The notes below the pieces were generated by a model. It did not search any database. It was given only the letters and a program-made list of their open reading frames with translations, and was not told the origin of the DNA. The position numbers and the translations under genes are program-made. DNA of 64,000 nt from Planctomycetota bacterium (GTDB lineage: Bacteria; Planctomycetota; Planctomycetia; Pirellulales; PNKZ01), in contig JAFEBQ010000027.1 in assembly GCA_018242585.1 (NCBI GenBank), positions 62,001-126,000 of the forward strand. Reading direction: 5' to 3'. Positions 32,683-41,239 of this stretch are shown piece by piece (position 1 is the first letter of the stretch; each line of letters opens with the position of its first letter).

Positions 32683-34548
32683 GTGTCGAACCCCCAGCCC
32701 CAACCTAGCCAGGCGGCCCTGATCCGGCGCATGCTCGCGCTGGCCTGGCAGTGGCGCTTTGGCTGCGCCTGGGTCGTCTTGCAGCAGGCCGCCCTGGTGG
32801 CCCTGGGCGTCGGCATCCTTGGTCTGACCGGTTTGGCCATCGACTACATTCGCTGGGTGGTCGAGCCCGCGAGCGCCCAGCCGCGCTGGCCCCCCGGAGT
32901 TTCGCCGCCGTCCGATTGGCCACCCCTGGCCGTGGTCGGCGCGATTGCCGGCGCGGTTTTGGTCCTGGCGCTATTGCAGGGTTGGGTCCGCTATCGGGCC
33001 GCCGTCAGCGTCGCGCACCTGACTCAGCAGATCGTCATCGACCTGCGCACGCGGGTGTATGACAAGCTGCAGCGACTGAGCTTCCGCTTCTTCGACGCGC
33101 ACCAGAGCGGCTCGATCATCAACCGCATCACCGCCGACGTCCAGGCGGTGCGGATGTTCATCGACAACGTGCTGATCCAGGCGCTGGTCACGGTGCTGAC
33201 GCTGGCCGTTTATCTGGGGTACATGTTCGCCGTGCATGTGCCGTTGACGCTGGCGTGTCTGGCCACGACGCCGGCGATTTGGTGGGCGACGGTCTGGTTC
33301 GCGCGGTCGACGCGGCCGATGTATCAAAAGAATCGCGAGCTGGCCGACCAATTGACCCTAGCCCTGTCAGAAAATGTGCAAGGCATCCAGGTCGTCAAGG
33401 CGTTCCATCGCGAAGCCGAGCAAATCGACAAGTTCGCCGACATCAATCGACAAATCCTCGACGGCAAGTACGCCGTCTTTCACCGGCTGAGCATCTTTCA
33501 GCCCGGCACGGGGTTGCTGACGCAACTCAATTTGGTGGTGCTGTTGGCCTATGGCGGCTGGCTGGTGCGGCAGGGGGCGTTGTTGTTGGGGGAAGGGCTG
33601 TTCGTCTTTGCCAATTTGTTGCAACAGTTCGCCACCCAGATCGGCCAACTGGCCAACATCGGCAATACCATTCAAGCGAGCATCACCGGCGCTCAGCGCG
33701 TGTTCGAGATTCTCGACGCGCCGATCGAGGTGCAAAACGCTCCGCAACCGGTTCGCGTCGAGCGCGCCCGGGGCGAGGTGCGCTTTGAAAACGTCAGCTT
33801 CGGCTACGACCGCGCCCACCCGGTGTTGCACGCCATCGATTTCGAGGCCAAGCCTGGCGAGTGCATCGCCATCGTCGGTCCCACCGGGGCGGGCAAGTCG
33901 ACGCTGATGAGCCTGTTGCCGCGGTTCTATGACCCGCTGGCTGGGCGGGTGCTGATCGACGGGCGCGACGCGCGCGAACTCGATGTGGACGACCTGCGCC
34001 GCAACATCGGCCTGGTCTTTCAGGAAAGCTTTCTATTCAGTCACACCGTGGCGGCGAATATCTCCTTTGGCTGTCCGCACGCCACGCCCGAGCAAATCGA
34101 GCGTGCCGCGCGACTAGCCGCGGCTCACGATTTCATCATGCGCCTGCCCGACGGCTATCAGACCGTCATCGGCGAGTATGGTTGCAACCTATCGGGCGGC
34201 GAGCGCCAGCGATTGGCGATTGCCCGGGCGTTGCTGTTGGACCCGGCGATCTTGATCCTCGACGATGCCACAACGGCGGTCGATCCCGAAACCGAGCGGG
34301 CCATGCTCGACGCGCTCGAATCGGCCATGGCCGGCCGCACCACCTTCGTCATTGCCCATCGGCTCAGCACCCTGCGCCGCGCGAGTCGTGTGATCGTCCT
34401 ACAGGCGGGCCGCATTGTTCAGCAAGGAACTCACGCTTCGCTGCTGACCGAGCCGGGCTATTACCATCAGGCGGCCATGCACCAAGCGGCGGCCGAGCTG
34501 GCCAATCTGAGCATCGTGGTCGATGAGGCCGAGGAGGATGCCGCATGA
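32683..34548 (+). CDS. ABC exporter half-transporter, subunit 1 (degenerate Walker B glutamate)
   Basis: 621 residues from the GTG at 32683; the frame is open to 32527, so a longer N-terminus is possible. Six membrane helices (about residues 20-320) precede an NBD with Walker A GPTGAGKST, signature LSGGERQRLAIARAL and Walker B ILILDDATTAVD, where Asp replaces the catalytic Glu. Type IV ABC exporter of the MsbA/BmrA class. Its stop overlaps the start of the partner gene (ATGA), so the two subunits are made together. Substrate unknown; a lipid or drug is typical. Confidence 0.92.
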   Translation: MSNPQPQPSQAALIRRMLALAWQWRFGCAWVVLQQAALVALGVGILGLTGLAIDYIRWVVEPASAQPRWPPGVSPPSDWPPLAVVGAIAGAVLVLALLQGWVRYRAAVSVAHLTQQIVIDLRTRVYDKLQRLSFRFFDAHQSGSIINRITADVQAVRMFIDNVLIQALVTVLTLAVYLGYMFAVHVPLTLACLATTPAIWWATVWFARSTRPMYQKNRELADQLTLALSENVQGIQVVKAFHREAEQIDKFADINRQILDGKYAVFHRLSIFQPGTGLLTQLNLVVLLAYGGWLVRQGALLLGEGLFVFANLLQQFATQIGQLANIGNTIQASITGAQRVFEILDAPIEVQNAPQPVRVERARGEVRFENVSFGYDRAHPVLHAIDFEAKPGECIAIVGPTGAGKSTLMSLLPRFYDPLAGRVLIDGRDARELDVDDLRRNIGLVFQESFLFSHTVAANISFGCPHATPEQIERAARLAAAHDFIMRLPDGYQTVIGEYGCNLSGGERQRLAIARALLLDPAILILDDATTAVDPETERAMLDALESAMAGRTTFVIAHRLSTLRRASRVIVLQAGRIVQQGTHASLLTEPGYYHQAAMHQAAAELANLSIVVDEAEEDAA

Positions 34549-36368
34549 GCACCGCCCCGCGCCGCACACCGACGCTGCTCACGGCCTGGTCGCATCGTGA
34601 AGATGGCGAGGAGAAGCAACGCCCGCTGGACTGGCGGTTGATCCTCCGCTTGTATCGCTACACGCAGCCCCACTCGCGCAAGCGGAGCGCGCTATTGGTC
34701 AGCGCCGCGCTCCGCTCGATTCAAATGCCGTCGCTCACCTGGGTGACCGCGGCCGTGATCAAAGGCCCGATCGCCGACGGCGATCTGCTGGCCACCTGGA
34801 TCGGAGCGGGATTGTTCCTGAGCCTGGCCCTGATCACACAATTCACCATGTATTTCCGACAAAAGCTGGCGCTCGAGCTGGGCGAAGCCGTGGTCCACGA
34901 CCTGCGCAACGATATCTTCCGCCAGTTGCAACGCATGCCGATGCGCTATTTCCACACCACCAAGCTGGGGCGCATTATCAGCCGCATGCTCAGCGACGTC
35001 GAAGACGTCCGCGTCGGCGTGCAGGAAGTGCTGTTCGTCACGCTGGTGGCCGCGGGGCAAATGCTCGTGGCCGCGTTGTTCATGCTCTGGTACGACTGGA
35101 AGCTGTTCTTGCTGGTGCTGGGGCTCGCGCCGGCGTTGTGGGCAATCAACCGGCACTTTCATCGCCGGCTTAGTGACGCCTTCCGCGCGATTCGCGACTC
35201 GTTCAGCCGTGTGACGGCCACGCTGGCCGAAAGCGTGAACGGCGTGCGCGTGACCCAGGCGTTCGTGCGTCAGGACACCAACGGTGCGATGTTTGGCGAG
35301 CTGGTGGCCGACCATTCCAGCTACAACTACGCGGCGCTCAAGACCCAGGGGAAGTTCCTCTCGCTGTTGGACCTGAACAACCAGGTCTTCGTCGCGCTGC
35401 TGTTGGCCGTCGGCGGGTTTCAAGTGCTGCGGGCCGAGCCCACGGCCACGGTCGGAGACTTGGTCGGGTTCTTCCTGATGGCGGGCATGTTCTTTGGCCC
35501 GTTGAATCACATTGGCAATCAATACAACCAGGCGCTGACCGCCATGGCCGGGGCCGAGCGCGTGTTCAAGCTGCTCGACATGCAGCCCGAGTGGGTCGAT
35601 CCACCCACGGCAAAGACTTTGCCGACGCTGCACGGCCGCGTCGAGTTTCGCGAGCTGTCGTTTGGCTATGAGCCGGGCCGGCCCGTGCTGCACGAGATTA
35701 ACTTCGTGGCCGAGCCGGGCCAGACCATCGCCCTGGTCGGTCACACCGGCAGCGGCAAGTCGTCGATCATCAACCTGGTGGCCAAGTTCTACCTGCCGAC
35801 CGTGGGACAGGTGCTGGTCGATGGCCACGAAATCCGCGAGCTGTCGACCGATTGGCTGCACACTCAATTGGGCATTGTGCAGCAGCAGAACTTTCTGTTC
35901 ACCGGTTCGATCTACGACAACATTCGATTCGGCTGTCCCCAGGCCAACGACCAACAGGTCCGCGACGTGCTGCACCGGCTTGACTGTCTAGACATGTTCG
36001 ACGCCTTGCCCGCGGGACTGGACACGCAAGTCGGCGAGCGCGGCGCCAGTCTCTCGCTCGGCCAGCGGCAATTGGTTTGCTTTGCCCGGGCCATGCTGGC
36101 CGATCCACGAGTGCTGATCCTGGACGAGGCGACCAGCAACGTCGACGCCCTGACCGAGCGCCGCGTGCAGCGCGCGCTGAATGTTTTATTAGCGGGACGA
36201 ACCAGCTTTGTCGTGGCCCACCGGCTGAGCACGATTCGTCACGCCAACCTGGTGCTGGTGCTAGACGCGGGGCGGATCGTCGAACGCGGGACGCACGACG
36301 AACTCATCGCGCAAGGGGGAACCTATGCGCTGTTGTATCGTCGCTTTGCCGAAGCCAGCACCGCGTGA
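34545..36368 (+). CDS. ABC exporter half-transporter, subunit 2 (deviant signature motif)
   Basis: 607 residues. Membrane domain at about residues 50-330, then an NBD with Walker A GHTGSGKSS, a deviant signature LSLGQRQLVCFARAM (canonical LSGGQ) and an intact Walker B VLILDEATSNVD. H-loop VVAHRLSTIRH. In a heterodimer with the preceding subunit, its changed signature and the partner's Asp both belong to the same ATP site, as in TM287/288 and BmrCD. Confidence 0.92.
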   Translation: MSTAPRRTPTLLTAWSHREDGEEKQRPLDWRLILRLYRYTQPHSRKRSALLVSAALRSIQMPSLTWVTAAVIKGPIADGDLLATWIGAGLFLSLALITQFTMYFRQKLALELGEAVVHDLRNDIFRQLQRMPMRYFHTTKLGRIISRMLSDVEDVRVGVQEVLFVTLVAAGQMLVAALFMLWYDWKLFLLVLGLAPALWAINRHFHRRLSDAFRAIRDSFSRVTATLAESVNGVRVTQAFVRQDTNGAMFGELVADHSSYNYAALKTQGKFLSLLDLNNQVFVALLLAVGGFQVLRAEPTATVGDLVGFFLMAGMFFGPLNHIGNQYNQALTAMAGAERVFKLLDMQPEWVDPPTAKTLPTLHGRVEFRELSFGYEPGRPVLHEINFVAEPGQTIALVGHTGSGKSSIINLVAKFYLPTVGQVLVDGHEIRELSTDWLHTQLGIVQQQNFLFTGSIYDNIRFGCPQANDQQVRDVLHRLDCLDMFDALPAGLDTQVGERGASLSLGQRQLVCFARAMLADPRVLILDEATSNVDALTERRVQRALNVLLAGRTSFVVAHRLSTIRHANLVLVLDAGRIVERGTHDELIAQGGTYALLYRRFAEASTA

Positions 36369-36481
36369 AGTGCTGTCACTTCTAGCAAAATGCAACTTGG
36401 CCGATCCGGGCCATTCACCTAAAATGGATTTCGGTAGCGGCAAGGTTGGCCGCATTTGCTCGGCAAGGAGGATGAGCCACG

Positions 36482-37432
36482 ATGAAGTGTTTCGTATTCG
36501 GTTCGCGTTCGGGGGCCGGCGCTGTGCGAGTCAACGCCCGTCAGGTCGGGTTCGCGGTGTTGGCCGGGGTGACGATTCTTTTCGCGTATTCCACGACGGT
36601 TTTGGCCCAGGAAAGCCTGCTGGGCATGCCGACCAGCGCCGCCACGCAGAGCGGCCTGCTGGTGATTGTCGGCGGTGGCAACCTGCCCGAGGAAGCCGAC
36701 AACGCCTTCTACCAGCACGCCGGCGGGGCCCATTCGCGGCTGGTGCTGATACCGAGCGCCTATCCGTTCTCAAGTCGTGAGGGAATGGAAAGCTATTACA
36801 GCGCCTGGTCCGGCGCCGACTGCGAAACATTCGATTTTCTCGACGCTAGCACTCGCGAAGAGGCCGACAGCGACGAGTTTGTGAAGCCGCTGTTAAAGGC
36901 GACCGGCGTGTGGATCGGCGGCGGCGTGCAAGGGCGCTTGTCCGATCTGTATACCGGCACCAAGGTCGAAGCAGCCCTGAAAGGGGTCCTCGAGCGCGGC
37001 GGCGTCGTCGGCGGCACCTCGGCCGGCGCGGCCATTCTTTCGCAAACGATGATCCGCCAGGGTTCGCAAGAGGTGGTCGTCGGCCGCGGGTTCTCGATGT
37101 TGAAGAACGCCGTCATCGATCAACACTTCAGCCAGCGCCGCCGCCAGGGGCGACTGAATAAGGTCATCTCGGACCACTCGCCGCTGATCGGCCTGGGCAT
37201 CGACGAATCGACCGCCCTGCTGGTCCAAGGGGACGAGGTCCGCGTGGTCGGCGAAGGGGAAGTGACCGTCTGTGTCAGCAACAAAAAGAAACAGGTCGAG
37301 TGGACCCGCAAACTCGAAAGCGGCGCCAAGGCGCGGTTCAAGCCCGTGAAGCAGCAAGCCGAACCATCACCGGTGGACGTCGAACTAATCGTCGCCAAGG
37401 CGGGGGAAGAAGGCGGCGGGGCGAGGGACTAG
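36482..37432 (+). CDS. Cyanophycinase / peptidase S51 family, exported
   Basis: 316 residues; AAGGAGG at 36465-36471 lies 10 bases upstream of the ATG. N-terminal hydrophobic segment VGFAVLAGVTILFAYSTTVL then AQE suggests export. The S51 nucleophile motif is VGGTSAGAAIL; other blocks are LLVIVGGGNLPEEADNAF, VWIGGGVQGRL and DQHFSQRRRQGRL. Cyanophycinase hydrolyses the Arg-Asp storage polymer; exported relatives probably release dipeptides for food. No cyanophycin synthetase gene is in the window. Confidence 0.92.
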   Translation: MKCFVFGSRSGAGAVRVNARQVGFAVLAGVTILFAYSTTVLAQESLLGMPTSAATQSGLLVIVGGGNLPEEADNAFYQHAGGAHSRLVLIPSAYPFSSREGMESYYSAWSGADCETFDFLDASTREEADSDEFVKPLLKATGVWIGGGVQGRLSDLYTGTKVEAALKGVLERGGVVGGTSAGAAILSQTMIRQGSQEVVVGRGFSMLKNAVIDQHFSQRRRQGRLNKVISDHSPLIGLGIDESTALLVQGDEVRVVGEGEVTVCVSNKKKQVEWTRKLESGAKARFKPVKQQAEPSPVDVELIVAKAGEEGGGARD

Positions 37433-37522
37433 GGAAAGAGTCACGGCACACAATGTCGCGCCAAGCAATGTTCATCACAATCCCAGGGGTTCCACCCCAT
37501 GTGCTTTTTTATTGCGCCGTGT

Positions 37523-38053
37523 TCACGTATCGAGCATCAAAAAGTACAGCGTTCGTTCCGCTTCGTCGTATATGGCAATCGCGTAATTGAAACTATGCCG
37601 CGCGTGCCAAGGTTTTCCTTTATCGAGGCCGCCGACGCGTGTTTGATAGTCCCGAAAGAAATAATAGCCGCGCTTCAGACCACGTGGGAACGAGAAGCCT
37701 TCCGATCCCTCCAGTAGGAAAGCGCGGTCGCGCGGAACAAAATCTGCCGGCAACGGCAGTTTATGCCAGACGGGTTCAACTGCCGCAAGGTCGCGCTCGA
37801 TGTTTGCCAACAGCGCGACATGCTCGGCCTCGGATAACTGCAGCATCGCATCAAGGCGACCATCGCTGATGCCGCCCGGCAACGCCACTTCTGGATTGTA
37901 GTGATCGTCCTTACCGCGGACGACCTTGGCCGATTTCAACGCCGGCGTCGCCAGCACGTTTGCAATGACGGTTTCAATCGTAGGGCGAGCGGAGCAGCCG
38001 GCGAGGCCGAGCAACGTCGCTACCAAGGCACAGCATGTTACGAACAATCTCAT
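37523..38053 (-). CDS. Lipoprotein of unknown function
   Basis: 176 residues with signal MRLFVTCCALVATLLGLAGC ending at the lipobox cysteine. The mature part is soluble and includes RGYYFFRDYQTRVGG and FNYAIAIYDEAERTLYFLML, a pattern seen in small planctomycete and proteobacterial lipoproteins without known role. It follows the amidohydrolase/beta-lactamase gene by 18 bases and is probably in the same operon. Confidence 0.8.
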   Translation of the reverse strand: MRLFVTCCALVATLLGLAGCSARPTIETVIANVLATPALKSAKVVRGKDDHYNPEVALPGGISDGRLDAMLQLSEAEHVALLANIERDLAAVEPVWHKLPLPADFVPRDRAFLLEGSEGFSFPRGLKRGYYFFRDYQTRVGGLDKGKPWHARHSFNYAIAIYDEAERTLYFLMLDT

Positions 38054-38071
38054 TTCGAATTTCGCCTCGCC

Positions 38072-40975
38072 TTACTTGTCGAGTTGCTCCGCAGCTTCGA
38101 CCGCGGCGGCTTGGAACGCTTCGCGCATGGGCGAGCCGTCGCTGTTCATCTTGGCACGTTGCAGCAGCATGACAAAGATCATCTGCCGCTGCGGATCAAC
38201 CCAACCCTGGGTGCCGAACGCGCCGCCGTGGCCGTAGGTGCCCGGCGAAAGCATCCGCGCCACTCCTTGCGGCTCGCGGACCACGCACCAGCCCAGGCCC
38301 CAGCCACAACCCGGCACGAAGCCGGCTTTCAGGTCGCCGGTTTGAATCGACGTCATCTCGGCAATCCCAAACCGCGAGACAATCGGCGAGCCGTCAAGCG
38401 CGCCGCCGTTGAGGATCGCCTGGTAAAACCGTCCCATGTCCGTCGCCGTCGAGAACAAGCCCCCCGACGGGTTCGCCGTCCGGCCGGGTGAAAGATCGGT
38501 GAGCCAATGCGTCGTCGGCTGCAACTTGCCGCTGGTTTCGTCGCGCTCGTATAGCTTGGCGATTCGCGACTGCTGGTCCTTGGTCGGGAAGAACGTCGTG
38601 TCGGTCATGCCCAGCGGCTTGAAGATCTTGTCGGCCAGATAGTTCTCGTACGGCTGCCCCGAGACCACCTCGACGATTCGTCCACAGATCGTCAGGCCCG
38701 GGCCATACTTCCACGCGTTGCCGGGTTCAAAGGCCAACGTCCGCCCGGCCATTTTACTGGCCGTCTCGGCCAAGGTCCCCAGGTTTTGCTGGTCCCCTGA
38801 CAGGCCCGACGTGTGCGTCAGCAAATCGCGAATCGTGATCTCGCGCTGCGGCGGGCCGGCGGCCAGCTTGACGTCCTTGAACTCGGGAATGTATTTCGAG
38901 GCCGCGTCGTCGATCGCCAGCTTCCCTTCTTCGCTCAGCATCATGATCGCCGTCGCGGTGATCGGCTTGGTCATCGACGCCACGGCAAACAGGGCGTCGG
39001 TCTTCATCGGCGCGCGTGTTTCCAGGTCGCTTACGCCCACGGGGGAAAGATGGACCACCTTGCCGCGCTGGGCCACCAACATGACCGCCCCGGCGATCTG
39101 CCCCTCGTCGACGAACTTTTGCATCCGCTCGGGCACGCGCGCCCAAGCGACTTTCGGATCGGCTTTGGGCCCGGCGGCCGCCGCGTCGTTCGACTTCTCG
39201 TCGGCGTCATAGACGACCAGCCCGCCAACCACCGTCAACAGCGCCCGCAGCGCGGGAATCTTGGCTTCGTCACAGACAAAGTAATCGTCGGTCAACACCG
39301 CCAGATCGCCAAGCTTGCCGACTTCGAGCGTCCCTTTCTTCTCGTCGTCAAAATGGAGCCAGGCCGCGTCCTGGGTCATCATCCTTAGTGCGTCGGTGCG
39401 CGAGACGCGCTGGTCGGCGCCGATCACCTTGCCACCCTCGGTGCGGCGCGACACGGCCGCGTACATCGTCAAAAACGGGTTGTAAGGATTCAGCGAGCTA
39501 TCAGGATCGAACCCTTGCATGTGGTCCGAGTTCAAGGCCACGTGGACGCCCGCCTTGCGCCAGCGATTCACGCCGATGAAGGTTTCGATTCGCGATTGGC
39601 CCAAAGCGTCGGCCAGCGCGTCGCCGTCTTTATAGAACCAGGCGGTTTGCGTATCGACACAGACGCCGAGTTTCGCTGCCCGCGCAGCACCATCAAGCGT
39701 GGGAAAGTACGCGTGAATCAGCGTGAACCGCCGCTCGCTAATCGGCGCATCGGCTGCGGCCGCCTCGACGGCGTCGAGCGCGATGTCCACGCCCGCGTCC
39801 CCCGTGACGTGCGTACTCATTTGCCAGCCCAACATGTTGCCAGCGCGGATCGTGGCCCGCACGCGTTCGGCATCGACCTGCAACAACCCGCGATACGACG
39901 GATCGCTCAAGCCGTACAGCCCGAACGCCTGGGCGCCGTACGGCTCGCGCAAATAGGCGGTGCCGTACAACACACCACCGTCGATGCTGAACTTCAGCGG
40001 CCCGACCTTGACCCAGTCGTCACCCTCGCGGGGCTTGATCGGCAGGGCGGCAATTGTCTTCTTGGCCGTTTCGACCGAATCGTGGGCGGGTACGCGAATG
40101 GTCACCGTCGTTCGGGCAGTCAGACGCTTCTGCTCACGCAACCTCTGATAAGTGCGCATGCCGTCCACGCTTGAGCCTCGATCCGTGATGCTGGTGATCC
40201 CGGTTCGGTTGTAGGCGTGGATCAGCCGTTCGAGGCTGCCGAGCGTCTGCTCAACCGTGGGCTTTTTGCTCGGCATGAACTTGGCTGTCAGTGCGCCGGC
40301 GTCTTCGAGCACGCCGGTCAGCTGGCCCGCGGCGTCAAGGACGATGCGCCCTCCCTTGGGGGCTTCGGTCTGGGGGGTGATACCTGCCGCGCGGAGGGCC
40401 GCGCTGTTCAAGATTTGCACCTGGCGATTGGCGTATTGCCAGATGAACACCACCGGGCGGTCGGGGGCCGCGGCGTCCAGGTCGGCGCGGTTCGGCATTC
40501 GTCGCTCGGCAATCCGCGTGACATCGACGCGTGGCAAGCGAATCCACACATCGGCCGCGGTCTTGGATACTTGCTCGCGAACCCACTGTTGAATCTCGGC
40601 GATCGAGTTGAGCTGCACGAAGGCCTGCGTCACTTCGCCCTGCGCGGCCCCGAGCGGATGCAGGTGTGTTTCGTTGATGCCTGGGATGACCGTGCGACCA
40701 CCCGCGCGATAGACGCGTGTCGACGGGCCGATGAAACCCTGAGCGCCGGCGCTGGTGCCCACGTAGACCAGCCGTTCGTTGCGCACGGCCAGGGCTTCGA
40801 CAACGGTGTCTTGGGCATCGAGCGTGTGAACGCGGCCATCGAGCAAGACAAAGTCCGCTGGCTCGGTCGCGGCCCGGACGGAATGCGCGCCCAGGAGCGC
40901 GCTCGAGAGCGCCAGCATGGCCGCCAGAAAGAGATGTGATGAACGAGCAAGTAAGCGGCGCGCGGTGAACATCAT
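38072..40975 (-). CDS. Exported fusion: YtcJ-like amidohydrolase + class C beta-lactamase/serine hydrolase
   Basis: 967 residues from the ATG at 40975 (AGGAAG upstream); the frame extends to 41191 but without coding character. Signal peptide LFLAAMLALSSALLGAHS then VRA. Residues ~35-600 are an amidohydrolase_3/YtcJ domain (metal motif THLHPLG, later ITDRGSSVDGM and HALNSDHM-type loop VALNSDHMQGF). Residues ~615-960 are a beta-lactamase/transpeptidase-like domain with Ser667 and Lys670 in the SxxK motif ASMTKP and a C-terminal HGGAFG. One reading frame covers both with no gap. An in-frame fusion of these two hydrolases suggests consecutive or joint hydrolysis of one substrate. Confidence 0.9.
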   Translation of the reverse strand: MMFTARRLLARSSHLFLAAMLALSSALLGAHSVRAATEPADFVLLDGRVHTLDAQDTVVEALAVRNERLVYVGTSAGAQGFIGPSTRVYRAGGRTVIPGINETHLHPLGAAQGEVTQAFVQLNSIAEIQQWVREQVSKTAADVWIRLPRVDVTRIAERRMPNRADLDAAAPDRPVVFIWQYANRQVQILNSAALRAAGITPQTEAPKGGRIVLDAAGQLTGVLEDAGALTAKFMPSKKPTVEQTLGSLERLIHAYNRTGITSITDRGSSVDGMRTYQRLREQKRLTARTTVTIRVPAHDSVETAKKTIAALPIKPREGDDWVKVGPLKFSIDGGVLYGTAYLREPYGAQAFGLYGLSDPSYRGLLQVDAERVRATIRAGNMLGWQMSTHVTGDAGVDIALDAVEAAAADAPISERRFTLIHAYFPTLDGAARAAKLGVCVDTQTAWFYKDGDALADALGQSRIETFIGVNRWRKAGVHVALNSDHMQGFDPDSSLNPYNPFLTMYAAVSRRTEGGKVIGADQRVSRTDALRMMTQDAAWLHFDDEKKGTLEVGKLGDLAVLTDDYFVCDEAKIPALRALLTVVGGLVVYDADEKSNDAAAAGPKADPKVAWARVPERMQKFVDEGQIAGAVMLVAQRGKVVHLSPVGVSDLETRAPMKTDALFAVASMTKPITATAIMMLSEEGKLAIDDAASKYIPEFKDVKLAAGPPQREITIRDLLTHTSGLSGDQQNLGTLAETASKMAGRTLAFEPGNAWKYGPGLTICGRIVEVVSGQPYENYLADKIFKPLGMTDTTFFPTKDQQSRIAKLYERDETSGKLQPTTHWLTDLSPGRTANPSGGLFSTATDMGRFYQAILNGGALDGSPIVSRFGIAEMTSIQTGDLKAGFVPGCGWGLGWCVVREPQGVARMLSPGTYGHGGAFGTQGWVDPQRQMIFVMLLQRAKMNSDGSPMREAFQAAAVEAAEQLDK

Positions 40976-41106
40976 CGGCTTCCTGGTGGTGAGGTCGAGC
41001 GGGAGAGACGACCGGATTATCGTACGCCGTATTTCCATCGGCAACCATTGATGCGTCGAGATTCGGGGCGTATGCTCCGGCAATCCCGCCTTGCTCTGCC
41101 GTCGCG

Positions 41107-41197
41107 TGAAACATGCCCCAGAGTGACATGTTTCATCAGTGCCAGGGCGCTCGATGCCTCTTGTTGCTGCGCAACCCCGGTTGACGAGCAACCGGGG
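41107..41197. repeat. Two hairpins between the DMFase-like and fusion-hydrolase genes
   Basis: TGAAACATG at 41107-41115 pairs perfectly with CATGTTTCA at 41127-41135. CCCCGGTTG at 41175-41183 pairs with CAACCGGGG at 41189-41197. Both lie in the 264-base gap between two minus-strand genes. Neither has a T-run, so they look more like dispersed intergenic palindromes or weak attenuators than terminators. Confidence 0.55.
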
Positions 41198-41239
41198 CTA
41201 CCCCACTTTCCAAATCACCGCAGCGCAGCGATCTGACAG

